From Magicicada septendecula (lineage: Eukaryota > Arthropoda > Insecta > Hemiptera > Cicadidae), in assembly GCA_034769895.1 (NCBI GenBank), contig CM068367.1, forward strand, positions 709,490,196-709,554,195: DNA of 64,000 nucleotides, in the 5' to 3' direction. The notes below the pieces were generated by a model, which had not been told where the DNA came from, did no database searches, and saw only the letters and a program-made list of their open reading frames with translations. Of this stretch, positions 1-11,979 are shown in pieces; the first letter of the stretch is position 1; each line of letters opens with the position of its first letter. A program made the position numbers and the translations under genes.

Positions 1-394
1 TATCTATAAATGAAGAGGTTAGGTGAACGGGGTGGGAGTAATTTTCTATAAATAAAAATTATAGTTGAAGGGAGAGGGGAGAATTTTTTATGTGTACTAC
101 GTTATTGGCAACAAAGATGTAGTTCTTTGTTAAAATTCCTTCCCGGGCTGTTTAGCTGTAGTCCAATGTTTTCTGCAAAACCAGACTTTTCGGCAGTGCC
201 ATCGACTTCCATCTCAGTGAAAATCGAGTGCGAAAACGTGAGGTGGTATACGTTAGTGACTACAGTACTGTGGTTTAAGGCTGAAGCAATAAGTAGAAAG
301 AAGTAGATTCTATGGAAATATTTCATTTCGAATATGATTTTAAATATAAATCTTAGAACATGGAAGTCATGTATGGTTCTCCATACTTATATTT

Positions 395-890
395 TATTTT
401 TATGACGCATGATAACTGCCGCATATTAAAAGAGAATCAAATAATTTTTTGCATACATTCCTGAAGTTTCAAGTACTCAAGGTCTGTTGATTTTGGTGAA
501 GATCGGTTAAGGGAAAGGGGTAGTTTACTTACGTTTTATGTTTTAACAATGGTATAATTTTTCTATGACGAACGATAACTGCCTTAAATTCAAAGTGAAT
601 CAAACAATATTTTGCATACGTTCCTTACTTGTATAGAACTGAAAGCCTATTGATTTTGGTGAAGATCAGTTGAGGGAAAGGGGTAGTTAACCTGCAACGT
701 TTTGTGTGATAATGTTAATTTTGTCTATGACGAACGATAACTGCCGTAAATTCAATCATAATCAAATAATTTTTTGCATATTTACCTAAATTGTAGAGAA
801 CGCAAGGCCTGTTGATTTTGGTAAAGATCGGTTATAGGGAAAGGGTAGTTAACCTGAAACATTTTTTGTTGTAACAAGAGTAAAGTACTT
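395..890. repeat. Three tandem copies of a roughly 160-bp unit inside R1
   Basis: Units start near 405, 565 and 724, each with a form of GACGAACGATAACTGCC, followed by GTTGATTTTGGTGAAGATC-type sequence and GGGAAAGGGGTAGTT. The copies differ by point changes and small indels. R1 copies elsewhere (41280-41410 and the inverted 51960-52090) have a single unit, so the triplication is local to this copy. Confidence 0.8.
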
Positions 891-1144
891 AAATTTTGAT
901 AAATAAAGTATCCTGATAAGAAGATCTTAATAATCCACTGTAGAAACGTAGATGAAATATCTATAAATGATGAGGCTAGTTGAACGGGGCGGGGGTAATT
1001 TTCTATAAATGAAAATTATAGTTGAAAGGGGAGGGGATAATTTTTATATGTGTACTACATTATCGGCAACAAAGTAGTAGTGTGTTGTTAAAATTCCTTC
1101 CCGGGCTGTTTGGCCGTAGTCCAATGTTTTCTGCAAAACCAGAC

Positions 1145-1215
1145 GTTTCAGCAGTGCTGTTGACTGCCATCATCAGTGAAAATCGAGTGCGATAACGTGT
1201 GGTGGTATACGTTAG
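1145..1215 (-). ncRNA. Hammerhead-like motif in R1 copy b
   Basis: On the minus strand the sequence reads CTGATGA (1176-1170), an extra T, then a 6-bp stem GGCAGT/ACTGCT, then GAAAC (1149-1145). This resembles the catalytic core of minimal type I hammerhead ribozymes known from Penelope-like elements. A candidate stem I and cleavage site lie upstream on the minus strand around ACGTATACC. The extra T after CTGATGA is not canonical and stem I pairing is weak, so self-cleavage is not established. In the first unit (182-221) the same motif is decayed. Confidence 0.4.
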
Positions 1216-1350
1216 TGACCACAATACTGTGGTTAAGGCTGAAGCAATAAGTGGAAAGTAGTAGTTTCTATGGAAACATTTTATTTCGTAAATGATTTGA
1301 AATATAAATCTTAGAAAATGGAAGTCATGTATGGTTCTCCATACCGATAT

Positions 1351-3557
1351 TTACAACTTGAATTACGATTATTCAAACCTCTTAATAATATCACTGCTAT
1401 TACGGTACACTATGTGGATAGTACTCGATGAGACAATTTTAACGACACCTCACTCAACGTTCTATCGCATTGGAAACCGGAGAAATACTAATCTAATTTT
1501 AGTGCGCACCAAGCGGCGCAAAACATTTCTATTTCCCCCCTCTCCCCCCGCGCTGATGATACAATAGCCCGCTTATATTGTGCTATTTATTATCCTTGTT
1601 CCTTTATCTGTCAAGTGGTACCTAATATAAGCGTGAATCTTTTGTCGTTTAGATAATATTTCAATTTCAAACATGACGTGAAAACGTAATGCTCGATTTT
1701 CCAGTTGGGGGTGCCTATTGCTGGCCTGAAAGGTAAGACGTATTCTATGTCAATAGTAGTACAATGAAATCAGGAAATTTCAACAAGGTGTAAAATCCAA
1801 GTTCTAATAACTAACTAATTCTGAATTCATCATTGTGAATAGTAATGGCTGTTGGAATAGAAAAACAGACATTTTTGAAATGTAGAGTTTAGGCCTGAGC
1901 AATTTGAACTTCCCACTACCCCTATTTTTTCGCAGCAATGAATCTGTCATGACATACATGCGTACACACAGATATCATGATTGTACACACAGATTTGGAC
2001 ACGTGTACAAATGAATGAAGCCAAAACCACTTTGCCTAAACTCATGTATGGCAAACATGTAAACATTATGTACATGATATGTTTTCTAAAAGCTAAGCAT
2101 AGTTGTATCATTTAATAGTCAAAATTGTGTATTTTGGTTCATGCACTTGCATCTACGGAACATCCTCATTCTGTTTCCATCTGCCATCATTTCGATGAAA
2201 AGGATCAATATATAATTATTTGTAATTGCCAGTAACGATATCAATGGGTGGAGGTATAATTTGCAAGTATCAATTCAAGTAATACCAATTACATTTCTTT
2301 TTAATATACCTACCCTGTGTGTGTGCGTGCGTGCGTGTGTTGGTATTCATTAAGGTTGTGTGGAACCCTTGATAACAATCTTATGATTCAGGCTTTTGAA
2401 ATAAAATGTGGTGGGTGTTATACCAGCTGGACTCTTATATATACTGAGATAATGAGCTGTATTTATCTTTAGTGACATTACCACCATTTAATAGTATTTG
2501 AAAGGCATGGTATTGTTCAACAGTAATGACTGCTATAGATATTATCAGGTGATACTGTGCTTTCAGCCTCCCTTTTATATGGAGTAAGTGTGGAAAAACC
2601 CCCACATGTGAATAATCACATTCATAATCTAAACTTAGGGGGATGACTTGATTTAATTTTTGAAACATTTAGTGAATATTACCTAAGTAATTGTTTAGAT
2701 TATTTTTAATTTGTTACATTAAAAATAATTATTTTGTATGTAACAGTCTGATAGGACAGGAGTGTTAACGTAGTATTCTTTTCTTTTATCTTCATCATCG
2801 TGAAAGTGGTGGTCATGTTTGTATCAAGACTGTACGAATTTTAAGAAATGTAAGTAGGCCTATTCACGTTAAATGCAGTATCTCATCTCAGGTTTATAAG
2901 AAATATATGGGAGAATAACTATTCTATTAAGCATGTTTATAATTTTCTGTTATAAACACCATTCTTTCCATTTACTATTATCCAAATCTTGCAAAGCACC
3001 GTTTCCCCATTTTCTATGCTAGTAAGGAATCAAGAGAACTGATTTTTTTTTATTTAGCAACAACATGTATGTAGTTTCCAAATTACCTCCACAAGCAGCA
3101 GGTTAAACTGTTTTTCTCATGTTTTGTTGAACCCCTTTGTAAGCATTACAAACTGTGAACAGTTTAGGTAGTCCTTTCAGTTTTTTTTTAACATGACAGT
3201 TGTTTTGTTGATCATGTGTTATGTTATTATTTTGAATTGTCGAAACATTTTACTATTAATAAATATTTAAACAGATTTACAAAACATAAAACTTCAAATT
3301 TTCCAGTAAATGAAAATTGTTTTTTTTTTTGTAGTGTTAAACATTAAAAATAAGGCATTTTATTGCCATATTATTTGTTATTTTATGCAGAAATAGTTGC
3401 TATATTGGTTTATGGTCAACTAGTTATATTACATTTTAGTTAATCTGAGATTTGTGTGAAAATATACTGTTTTATCACTCAAGAGGACAACTCCTACAAA
3501 GGCATTGGTTAGTAAGAAGAATGTTGATCCGTCACGTTAGGACCAAATAAAATGTTA
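1351..3557. other. Non-coding stretch, no gene recognised
   Basis: AT-rich sequence left of the first recognised RanBP3 exon. No conserved coding segment was recognised; the few open frames are short and low-complexity. A GT-rich microsatellite lies at about 2316-2341. An upstream RanBP3 exon could be hidden here but none could be supported. Confidence 0.5.
2316..2341. repeat. GT/GC-rich dinucleotide microsatellite
   Basis: Alternating TGTGTGTGCGTGCGTGCG-type simple repeat of about 26 bases. Confidence 0.85.
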
Positions 3558-4026
3558 TGTTGAGCTGCGGCCGAATGGACCGCGTAAAAATGTGTTGTAT
3601 GTCGGCACGTATGCTTTTTCCATCAGAAAGAATGGTGTGTGTTATCGCCAGGATGCAAAATGATAAAGATAGTGGACTGTATTAATAGATTTATTAAGTT
3701 TCTCCGTTTCTTACACTCAACTCATTGTAGTAAGGTTGGCTAATGCTGAAGATTAAATTTTAAGAAACTGATTCGGAAATGAAACTACATTTTGATGCGG
3801 CACAAATGTGTGCACTTAGTTACATCGAAAACGTGGAGGCCTAAGGCCTAAATAATTGTCGCGACAACAAGAAATGAGAATGACAGAGTCAGGCAGCAAA
3901 CGTAAGAACGTCCGCTGCCGGCCAAGGCTCGTAGCACTGTGACGTTATAAAAACGAGATAAGAACGATTCAGAAAGCGTACAGATTAGCCAACCTACAAA
4001 TACGAAAAGTACCACACTACTGTCCA
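3558..4026 (-). mobile_element. Lone BEL/Pao-type LTR
   Basis: About 470 bp that closely matches the LTR of the BEL/Pao fragment at 28762-29240. On the minus strand both begin TGGACAGTA and share the stretch around GTCGCGACAATTATTTAGG; this copy ends ...CTCAACA, giving TG...CA ends. No internal element sequence is attached, so it is probably a solo LTR left by LTR-LTR recombination. A matching 5-bp target duplication was looked for and not found, so an end may be lost. A 67-codon minus frame within it is not a gene; it overlaps the matching frame of the other LTR. Confidence 0.7.
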
Positions 4027-5380
4027 GGCATACATTCTTGATTAAACCCACAAATGAATATATTAGTCACAGATAGGTTACATACTACGGCATGTAGATG
4101 TGCACACTTATGTTTGTAAATAACAACATAAATTGCAACATTCAGTTTCCAGGTTCACTAAATGGTACTGACATTAGTAGTGTCAGAAAGCAAAGATAGA
4201 GACCAACTTGTTCTTACAAATTTAAATGTGGTCTGTATTGTTAAAACTAATCACTTTTATTGTAAAATCAGGTAACCAAAGTTTTGTAATTGTTCCCAAA
4301 ATGTGGAACTTCTGGATCACGTGTGCTATGTCCCCACCACTAAAATGTGAATTTGATACCATTGATGAACCCAAATTAAATGATGGTAATACAACTAAGT
4401 AAAATATCCATAATTTATTTTTGAGTGTGTTAATTATAATTGGTAAAAATATTAGTAACATGTATCCTGTCGAGGAAGCCTAGATAAATAGTATTTATTC
4501 TTCAGAAGATTACGGTTTGTTTCTAAGTGCAATGGCGGCTCCAGCATTTTAAAGGTGGGGGGGGATGGGCCAGACTGACAGCTGGGTGGGCCGCACTATA
4601 AGATTTTTTTTTGTATGGATAGGAGTTCACAAATGGAATTAAAAGCTACATAATATGTTTCTGCAACAAGAATGGGCGATGTTCACCCCTGCAACCACTA
4701 CATAGTATACTATTACAGAATATTATTTCCGTGCACTTGTCTTCCTTGGTCTTGTGCCTTCTACCAAAAAATATGGAAGCCAGCTGTGAAAATGCAAAAT
4801 AAGTAAAATACATAATAAAAAAACACTGTTTACACTCGTATACAATTCAATCTTTTTTTTTAACAGGTTAATTCTATTATTATTATTATGGATGACATTC
4901 ACTTACTATACTAGCCAGGTCAAGTTTTTGGCCAATCGCCTTTCAACTTTTATAATTTCAAGACACGCTGTTGAGCCATTAATCATACGTATGCTCCTTA
5001 AGTAGGTTTTTGGTCTTTTAAAGCACAATAAAGCCTCTCACAGAATGTGATTAATAAAGGAATAGTAATGACTATTTCTGGCAACTTGTACATATCTGTT
5101 GATAGTGATTTTTACCTTTTCAATAGTTAGAGAAGAGCAGATAAATGTTGAGGTATTGTACTGCTTTTCTTGTCATCCTGTAAATCAGATTATTTAAAAT
5201 TTTAATTCTATATCCAAACAATCTGTATCACTCATATAATGATCCACAAGTTGTTTTAATAAATCTGCATTTTGGAGTTTAACCATTGGAACGAGACAAC
5301 TTACATTATTAAAAATGTCCAAATTGTCATTGAAATGTTGAAGTCTTTTTTAATAATTAAACTTAAATTTCGTCGAAGGC
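4027..5380. other. Intergenic or intronic sequence without recognised genes
   Basis: AT-rich sequence with a short G run near 4556-4565 and poly(T) runs. No TE family or coding segment was recognised. Confidence 0.5.
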
Positions 5381-5566
5381 TTTCATGGCCGTAGTCAATG
5401 TTGTTAAATTGTGATCCCGGGCTGTTTAGCCGCGGTCCAGTGCTAAAATCTCTAGCAAACATTTTGGCTATGCCATTAATGGCCATCATCAGTGTAAATT
5501 ATGAGCTTGCTCTAACATAAGGTGACACACGTTAGTGACCACAGTACTGTGGCCATTACCACAGGT
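5381..5566 (-). mobile_element. Small hammerhead-like element, subfamily 2
   Basis: About 186 bp sharing landmarks with the segment inside R1: CCCGGGCTGTTTAGCC, GGCCATCATCAGTG and CACGTTAGTGACCACAGTAC. On the minus strand it shows CTGATGA (5492-5486), an extra T and a GGC/GCC stem; the GAAAC box has decayed to AAAAT. It begins near TTCGTCGAAGGCTTTCATGG, a form seen at ends of Penelope-like and other dispersed animal repeats (recognised from memory, not searched). A 62-codon minus frame here is not considered a gene. Confidence 0.6.
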
Positions 5567-5748
5567 TGTAAAATTCCTGTAAAAAAAATATATTTTTGTT
5601 TTCAAAAATATAAAGTATTAATGTGCACATGTGCGTGTGCGTGTGTATGTGTCAGTTATGTCTAAATGGAGATTTGTTCATTATATGTACAGAGTTATGT
5701 TATATACCATTTTGCATGTATATGATATTAAATATGTTTATATTGTGT

Positions 5749-5810
5749 CTGTGGTAATGGCCACAGTACTATGGTCACTAACGTGTGTCACCTTATGTTA
5801 GAGCAATTCT
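5749..5810 (+). repeat. Inverted partial copy of the 5381-5566 element
   Basis: CTGTGGTAATGGCCACAGTA and the following 40 bases are the reverse complement of 5506-5566 with about one mismatch, ending just after GTTAGAGCAA. The arms are separated by about 180 bp, so the pair can fold back. Confidence 0.75.
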
Positions 5811-5893
5811 AACAAATTAGAATGTTAGAGGAATAGGTATAAAGATTCTGTTCTATTCAATATTGGGGTCATGATATGATGTTTTTTTTTCAG

Positions 5894-5998
5894 CTAGCGG
5901 TTCTGCCAAACAAAATTGTGAAGAACCTGTTAGTAGCATGAGTATATTACAAGCCTGCAAGTCAGATGAAGTTCCTGAAAAAAAAGCACATACAGAAG
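5894..5998 (+). CDS. RanBP3: RanBP3 exon upstream of the Ran-binding domain
   Basis: A 105-bp open segment after a poly(T)-CAG acceptor (5884-5893) and before a GTAAAC donor (5999). It encodes an acidic, serine-rich segment containing MSILQACKSDEVPEKK. It ends in phase 1 (one base, G). The exon at 34483 begins with the two bases AA, completing a Glu codon, so the two splice together in frame. Vertebrate RanBP3 has a poorly conserved acidic linker here; identity rests on splice signals, phase and order rather than on sequence similarity. The first two bases (CT) complete a codon from an upstream exon that was not found in this window. An alternative acceptor at 5897 is possible. Confidence 0.7.
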
Positions 5999-6308
5999 GT
6001 AAACATTTGTTTTGGATATCTGTTTACTATCTAATATTATCTCGTTTTACATACCTTTTAAAATGCATGTCTTTCTTGGATTAACATAGTTCAGTATGAT
6101 TTGGAAACATTGAATTATTCTGTTTTATCATGTTAATATTGGTATAAATTACAAAAGGAGCGGATTATGTTTAGGTAATACTACACGTTTATGTATGCTT
6201 ATAGATATATAGATTTAGATAAATCTGTAATCTCGGTGTTTAAATACTACATATTAACTTTTTCTAATCTTAATATATACTATATATAGATTTGTATTTC
6301 ACCAATTA

Positions 6309-8731
6309 CAGTAAAACCTGACATAACGGCCACCTTTTTTCAGCGGTCCCCTTTATGAACACCCACTTTTCTGAGGAAATATCTGCTCCATTAAACGGTA
6401 ACCTCCTCCCCTAGCCAGAGGTCTGCCTATAATGAAATCTTTCATTTGCTTAAACGGTCACCGATGTTCAGTCTTCTGGAATTTAGTAGCCTACAGCAGA
6501 CAAAACACTGAAGTTGGACAATGCAGATATCTAAGAATAGGGTGCGTGTAGAGTGCAGGCCTACGCTAGAGGTAATCACCAATGTTTAGACGAGAACCGG
6601 AATGAAATGTTCATTCTGGTTTCAGAAACCAGCGCTGAGTCGGTGTTTACTTAAGTCATGTTTATACCTAATGACTGAAATGACGTAGCCATATGTATCT
6701 GCGTAATTTTTAAATTTACAAAATGTTATATATATATATGCACAATACACTATTGAAGTTTCCACAATGTTGAAACAGTAGTCAGCGATCACTTGTACGT
6801 GAACGTTCTGAACTGTTGAAAGCGTTATAACGTTGAATTAGTGGAAACGATTTTTGTGTGCATAAGAAGTGTTCTCATAACTTGTAGTGTAATTTAACAG
6901 TAGTTTATCAGTAATGACAGTTTAACAGTGTAACAGTGTTTTAAAAATGAGTACCGGTAACAAAGGAAGAGCGTGTTTCAATTTAAAAGCTAAGTGAAAT
7001 GTTATTTTTGAAAGTGATAAAGCTGTTTTAGCAAGGAAACTTGCCGAAGTTTTTAAATGTGGAAGAACACAGATTAACAACATAGTAAAAAATAAAGACC
7101 ATATTTTAAAAGAGTGGAAATCCAATATGAATTGGGGAATTAAAAGAAAGTGGTAATCAAAGTGTAGACAAGTAAACGAAATTCTTTACGAGTGGTTTAG
7201 ATGTGTTCCCTCAAAAAAAAAACTCCCAGTTAGTGGAAGTATGTTGCGGGAGAAGCAACTCGAAATTGTGGTAGAAATTAAAATCAAAAATTTCGTAGCA
7301 AGCAATGGGTGGTTGGAGTGTTTTAGAAAGCGGCACAACATATCATTCAAAACAATTTTGGATGAAGGGGCGAATGTACCTGTTAATGAAGTAAATAACT
7401 GGAAAGAGAAGTTACCAAGTATTCTGGCAGAATACGAATTGTGTGACATTTACAATGTTGATGAGACTGGATTACATTTTAGAGGTATATCAAATAAATA
7501 ATTATTATCACTAGAAAATGAAGTGTGTAAATGTAGAAAAATGGCTAAAGAAAGACTTAACAATTATGTTATGTTGTAGTGCTACTGGTGAAAAAGTGCA
7601 GCCATTAGTTATTGGAAAATCATTAAAACCGAGGTGTTCAAGAATTTGAAGACAACATTACTAGGCATGCTAATAAAAAAGAGTGAATGTCATCCAGAAT
7701 TTTTGAAGACTGGTTAAAAGAATTTAATAAAAAAATGCAAAACAAAAATTGCCATTGGATAATAATTTTATTATTGGATAATGTAACATGTCATCCAGTT
7801 TCATTCACTGTCCAATGTCAGACTGTGGACTGTTTAGTTCACCAAACACGACATCTCATCTTCAGCAACTGGACCAAGGAATAATTCAGACATTTAAACT
7901 TTTTTATCGAAATAAAAAGTTTTATCGAACTTGTTGCGGTATCCTGGATCAAGACAGCCTGGAATGAGGTTGGTTGCTGTTACCACCATTAAGAAGTGTT
8001 TTATAAAATGTGGCATTCAAGTTAGTGACAATGGTCTGCAGGTGCAACCATTACATGAAATTGCACAGGAACTTCAGACACTTTGCTACAATGCTGTGAT
8101 GATCTCGAGGGCAATTGGGAGGATCGACTTCAGGAATATTACAAAGGTAAGTCATAAAAACCTCTGTATTTATAGTCAAAGTTTTTGAAATGGTCAGTTA
8201 AAGTCTGTACTATTCTGGGAAATGCACTTTTACAGTACGGTAATTTTTCTGCTTTTTGCACAAACAGGAGATCATGAAGAAGAACAAGGAATTAAAGAAC
8301 CACTATGAGTTTAAAAGAATTTTACAATCTTTTAGGCGGAGCAAAGATATTTGCACTACTCTCAATTAGGAAAGTGGGGAGAATGCTGTGGAACAGTCTA
8401 GTAAACTTTACTGTTTGGTTGAAAATTATGCAGTTAAAAAGAAAACTGCTACCGCGAAACAAACCACACTATTACCGTGAAACTTTAAAAGACTATTTTT
8501 CAAAAGTATAATCTTTATCAGTGTGTTTGAATATGAGTAATTTCACTGTAAACATACTGTAAATAGGAATACAGCTGCAGGTACATAATAAAATGATAAC
8601 AGTAGGTAATCTGTATTAATATACTGTATTGTTATTAAACCCCCACCCCACCCCTATATTAAATGGCCACCTCTCTGAGCGGCCACATTTTCCGGAGATC
8701 CAAGGGTGGCTGCTAAAGACAGGTCTTACTG
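6309..8731 (+). mobile_element. Tigger/pogo-type DNA transposon, decayed (Tigger C)
   Basis: 2,423 bp flanked by TA. Left end CAGTAAAACCTGACATAACG and the right end, read in reverse complement, CAGTAAGACCTGTCTTTAGC form imperfect terminal inverted repeats that continue into GGCCACC-rich subterminal sequence. TA target and a CENP-B/Tc5-type transposase fit the pogo branch of Tc1/mariner. Inserted in the first large RanBP3 intron, same strand. Confidence 0.85.
6947..8510 (+). pseudogene. Tigger C transposase pseudogene
   Basis: Starts at ATG 6947 (MSTGNKGRACFNLKAK, then a stop). The CENP-B-like HTH follows (GRTQINNIVKNKD around 7064). Next is a Tc5-type DNA-binding domain in 7241-7501 (NFVASNGWLECFRKRHN) and the first catalytic Asp in YNVDETGLHFR (about 7450-7490). 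The second catalytic region around LLDNVTCHP lies near 7770. Several stops and frameshifts break the frame, so no functional protein is expected. The family cuts and pastes DNA at TA sites. Confidence 0.8.
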
Positions 8732-8889
8732 TACATAATTATAAATGTGTAGTATGGGACTGTACTGACAATAATGATTGATTGTCATAATTTTTTTATT
8801 AGTTGGCTTAAATAATTCATACTGTGTATGTAAATAGTGTAAATCTTCCTTTGTGCAAGTATTCTGGAAGATTTGTTTTTTCATTCAAC

Positions 8890-9420
8890 TGGATAATGGA
8901 TTCCAAGCATAAACAAAATGTAATGATTGAGTTCTTGAGTAAGTGGCTGACTTCTACAAAGGTTTGTGGAAGTGAAACAGTTGACAAAAGTACTCTGCAG
9001 AGGTTGATAAATAAGTTTGATGAAGGGGAAACCCACCTTGAATGTGTAGTGGGAGACCTTCAACTGGAACCACTGATAAAATCATCAAAAACTGCGCAAG
9101 TTGATCCTGATGGACAGGCAAGTTAACGATTTAAAAGCTTGCTGCACAAGTGGAGAGTGGTCACAAAGTATACAGAAGATGACTGAAGACTTGGAGTAAC
9201 ATAGTGTCATGTTCCTTTGAGTGTGTTCATAGTGTGTTGTGAAACAAGTTAAAAAAAATGTTGACGAAAACAGTACATGGTTATCAAGAAGATTCATGTG
9301 GATCCTCTGAGAAGACAAGTTTTTGCAAAGGCTCCAGAAATATTTGAGAACAGGAGAGAAATATTTGAAGTGAAAATGAAAATATTAAAACAGCTAAAGG
9401 GCATTTCGTACCTTACAGTA
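8890..9420 (+). pseudogene. Mariner-type transposase N-terminal fragment
   Basis: From MDSKHKQNVMIEFLSKW (8897) to about residue 65 the frame resembles the HTH_48 DNA-binding domain of mariner/SETMAR-like transposases: a V-I-E-F-L helix, then VDKSTLQRLINKFDEGE. A stop follows at 9124-9126 and only scattered coding-like text continues to about 9420. The catalytic domain is not recognisable. No terminal repeats were found. Confidence 0.5.
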
Positions 9421-9429
9421 AAGTAACAG

Positions 9430-11487
9430 AGTGCACAGCACAAACTTTACATAATAAATCAACATAAGGGGAGCTTATGTATCCTTGTATATTTCTTATA
9501 TTTGTATAATTCTTCAATCTAGTATACAAATTTATAAATTTGTAACTGATGTGATTGTTCAGTATTTAGGCCTAGTTTTAATATGCGTGAAGCGTGAAAG
9601 AAACCTATATTGCAGTGTATGTGAGTGTATTTTTTTCTCCCACAGCATTTTAATTTTCATATTATAATGTGACTTTGTTAGTTAATTAATTTTCAAATGT
9701 CACAGTAGTATTTCGTAGAGGCCCAAGTTGTTGGTGCCAATTTTGTTATATTATATTTTTTCTGGGTATATATATTTTTGTTTACGGCCTCACGTAAGCT
9801 TTTTTTGCAATATTTATTTAATTTATATTTCTGAAATAAAATGTGTATAATGAATGTATGTAACTGCTGTGGTTATACTAACCTTTTAACGCCATCGATG
9901 CTCTACGTCCTTGGGATCCAATTTGTAATATAAAATATACTCTAACAAATGTGTAATTAATTTTCTTTAAATAGGTATCCATATAATTATACTACAAATG
10001 AGAACACACTTCTTTTGCTGCTCTGATTCATTAGATATTTATTCCTGCTTTTCTTATTATAATAAGTTCCCCTTTTTTATTTTCTATTAATTAACAAATC
10101 ATTTTCCTTTTTTTAAGGTTTCAGCTCCATCTAGCTCTCGGATGCATGAAAACATTTTTATATCTCAGGGTTTTAACAATATAAAAAATCGTATTCAGTA
10201 ATATTATAAATTCACCCAACAATTATTATACTAATAACATACATGAATAAAAAATTTGAACATGTAGTAAATAATTGTTGTTTGTGTATGATGGTTTTAT
10301 GTGAGTTCTTGTGATTATACAAAAGAAATCAGTTAGATAATTTTACAACTTAATATTACCTATTACAAATATAACATTAATAAAACAATGAAAATAATTA
10401 ATTATCAGACATTAGGAATACAGTTGACAAAATAAAATAAAATTAAAATTTAATTGTCTATGCTATATCTCATAGTTCATTATTTCTCAACATGGCGCGC
10501 TGCTGTACTCCTTCTTCACCGTTAAGAAAATGACTACGCCATCTTGCTTTTTGTGGTAGGCACAATATTGAATGTTTAATAAAATTTATATGAGTTCTAA
10601 ACTTTTGTTGGTTCAAAATAAGTTTGTGTCACTCACTTTTGATATCATATATTATGTTTAGAAATGTAGTCACACTAAATGTTAGTTTTTTAGTTTATAT
10701 TGAAGTGTTGTGTAAAACGTTACTACTTTGTCAATATAGTTATAAGTTTGAATGATCTCACCGAATTCAAGATGTATTACACCAGTTAGGATAATAATTT
10801 CAATTTTTCTTCTCCAGGTGGGTTGAACACAACTTGTACATTAGTTTACTGATAATTTCTATAACTTTACTTGGCTTTTTTATTACACTCTTCTTATTTA
10901 ATCTTGATTGGATTGGCAACTATTTCAATTTGTTCCTTCTTCATGGGACGCCAACATTAGACAAAGTTTTCTTCCTTGTAACAATCAATTTTAGATTCAT
11001 CTATAAGAGGCCTTGGTGTATTTTTCGGTCTCAGGACTGTTTTATCTGCCTCCAGTAAACATAAGTTTTTAATATAACCTTAATTTTCTGATTATTTTAC
11101 ACAATCCCATTTATGCTTTTATTTCGGTTAATTTTATATTGTCACTTGCACTAATGAAGTTGATTTTATTGTTATTTGTTCACTTCATATAAAATACATG
11201 CCATTCTCACCTTATGGTCATACTTGATTCACAATATTTTATATATTTTTATCATTGTGTACACTGTGTCATTTGCACTGTTTTATTATCACTATTTATC
11301 ACTTTCCTATTCGAATAAACACAATTATAAAAATAATTATCTTGTCTTTACCATGACACTATCTATGAGCTAATTACAAATAGTCTTAGGTTTAAGACCT
11401 AGCTTGACTTTTAGGCTGGTTATACAAAGCCTGATTTTTCTTAACCCTAAATACATTTCTCACTTACATACTAAAACATTACTATTT
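9430..11487. other. Intronic sequence without recognised genes
   Basis: Very AT-rich sequence with short open frames only (for example 10834-11058 and 11176-11373) that are hydrophobic by composition and match nothing recognised. Confidence 0.5.
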
Positions 11488-11979
11488 ACAATATTATAAC
11501 ATACATACATCCTCAGCGCTACAGCCCAGTCCGGGCCCTGGCCTCCAAAAGAAATCTTCCCCACTGGTCTCTACTCCTGGCCAACGTCCACCAGTTTGCT
11601 GCACCCAGCCTCACTGCCTCCTTACCAACCTGGTCCAGCCATCTTGTACGCGGTCTTCCTTTTCTTCTCCTTCCCATCGGCAAATAATTCATAACTCTTT
11701 TTGGGATTCTATCCTCCGCCATTCTCTGCACATGACCAGCCCAACGCAATCTGTTAATTTGTATGAGTTGCACGATCGGAAGATCTTTAAACCGTTCGTA
11801 CAACTCTCGATTATGCAGTCGCCTCCAAATGTCGTTTTCCCTCACAGGGCCATAGACTTACAGGGCCTCAGTACCCTCCTCTCAAACATGGATAGTTTCT
11901 GCTCATCTAGTTTTTTTAGCACCCAGCATTCCGATCCATACATCAGGAGTGGTCTGATCAATGTCACAATATTATAACA
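11488..11979. repeat. 14-bp target-site duplication flanking a LINE insertion
   Basis: ACAATATTATAACA occurs at 11488-11501 and again at 11966-11979, exactly bracketing the LINE fragment between them. Confidence 0.9.
11502..11965 (-). mobile_element. 5'-truncated non-LTR retrotransposon, C-terminal end of its reverse transcriptase
   Basis: On the minus strand the 464-bp insert encodes the tail of a LINE reverse transcriptase polyprotein: first IRPLLMYGSECWVL (about 11945), then RLRWAGHVQRMAEDRIPKR, GRRRKGRPRTRWLDQV and a C-terminal EARARTGL. These are hallmarks of the endonuclease-reverse transcriptase group abundant in arthropods. It ends after the stop with a short ATGTATGTA tail. A 14-bp target duplication on both sides shows insertion by target-primed reverse transcription. 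One stop (near 11850) splits the frame. Confidence 0.88.

Larger units (their letters stand above)
1..1350. repeat. Family R1 dispersed repeat, two tandem units of about 957 bp
   Basis: The block starting at 1 (TATCTATAAATGAAGAGG) recurs at about 958 (TATCTATAAATGATGAGG) and the two stay alignable for about 390 bp, so the first unit is cut by the window edge. Each unit ends near a short palindrome GTATGGAGAACCATAC-type stem (about 370-385 and 1328-1345). Two further copies of the same family lie at about 41135-41880 (+) and 51105-52235 (inverted). No coding frame of length is visible. Each of these two units carries an embedded hammerhead-like segment. The class is not recognised; a Penelope-like or retrozyme-like origin is inferred from the tandem arrangement and the embedded motif. 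Confidence 0.8.

Noticed and set aside
102-326. 74-codon minus frame at the window start
   Set aside because: Lies inside the R1 repeat and its hammerhead-like segment; open by chance.
1331-1567. 78-codon plus-strand open frame
   Set aside because: Starts at the end of an R1 repeat, no recognisable protein features, no splice context.
3558-4026. Target duplication for the lone LTR
   Set aside because: Bases next to the two ends (TGTTA on the left, GGCAT on the right) do not match at any nearby offset.
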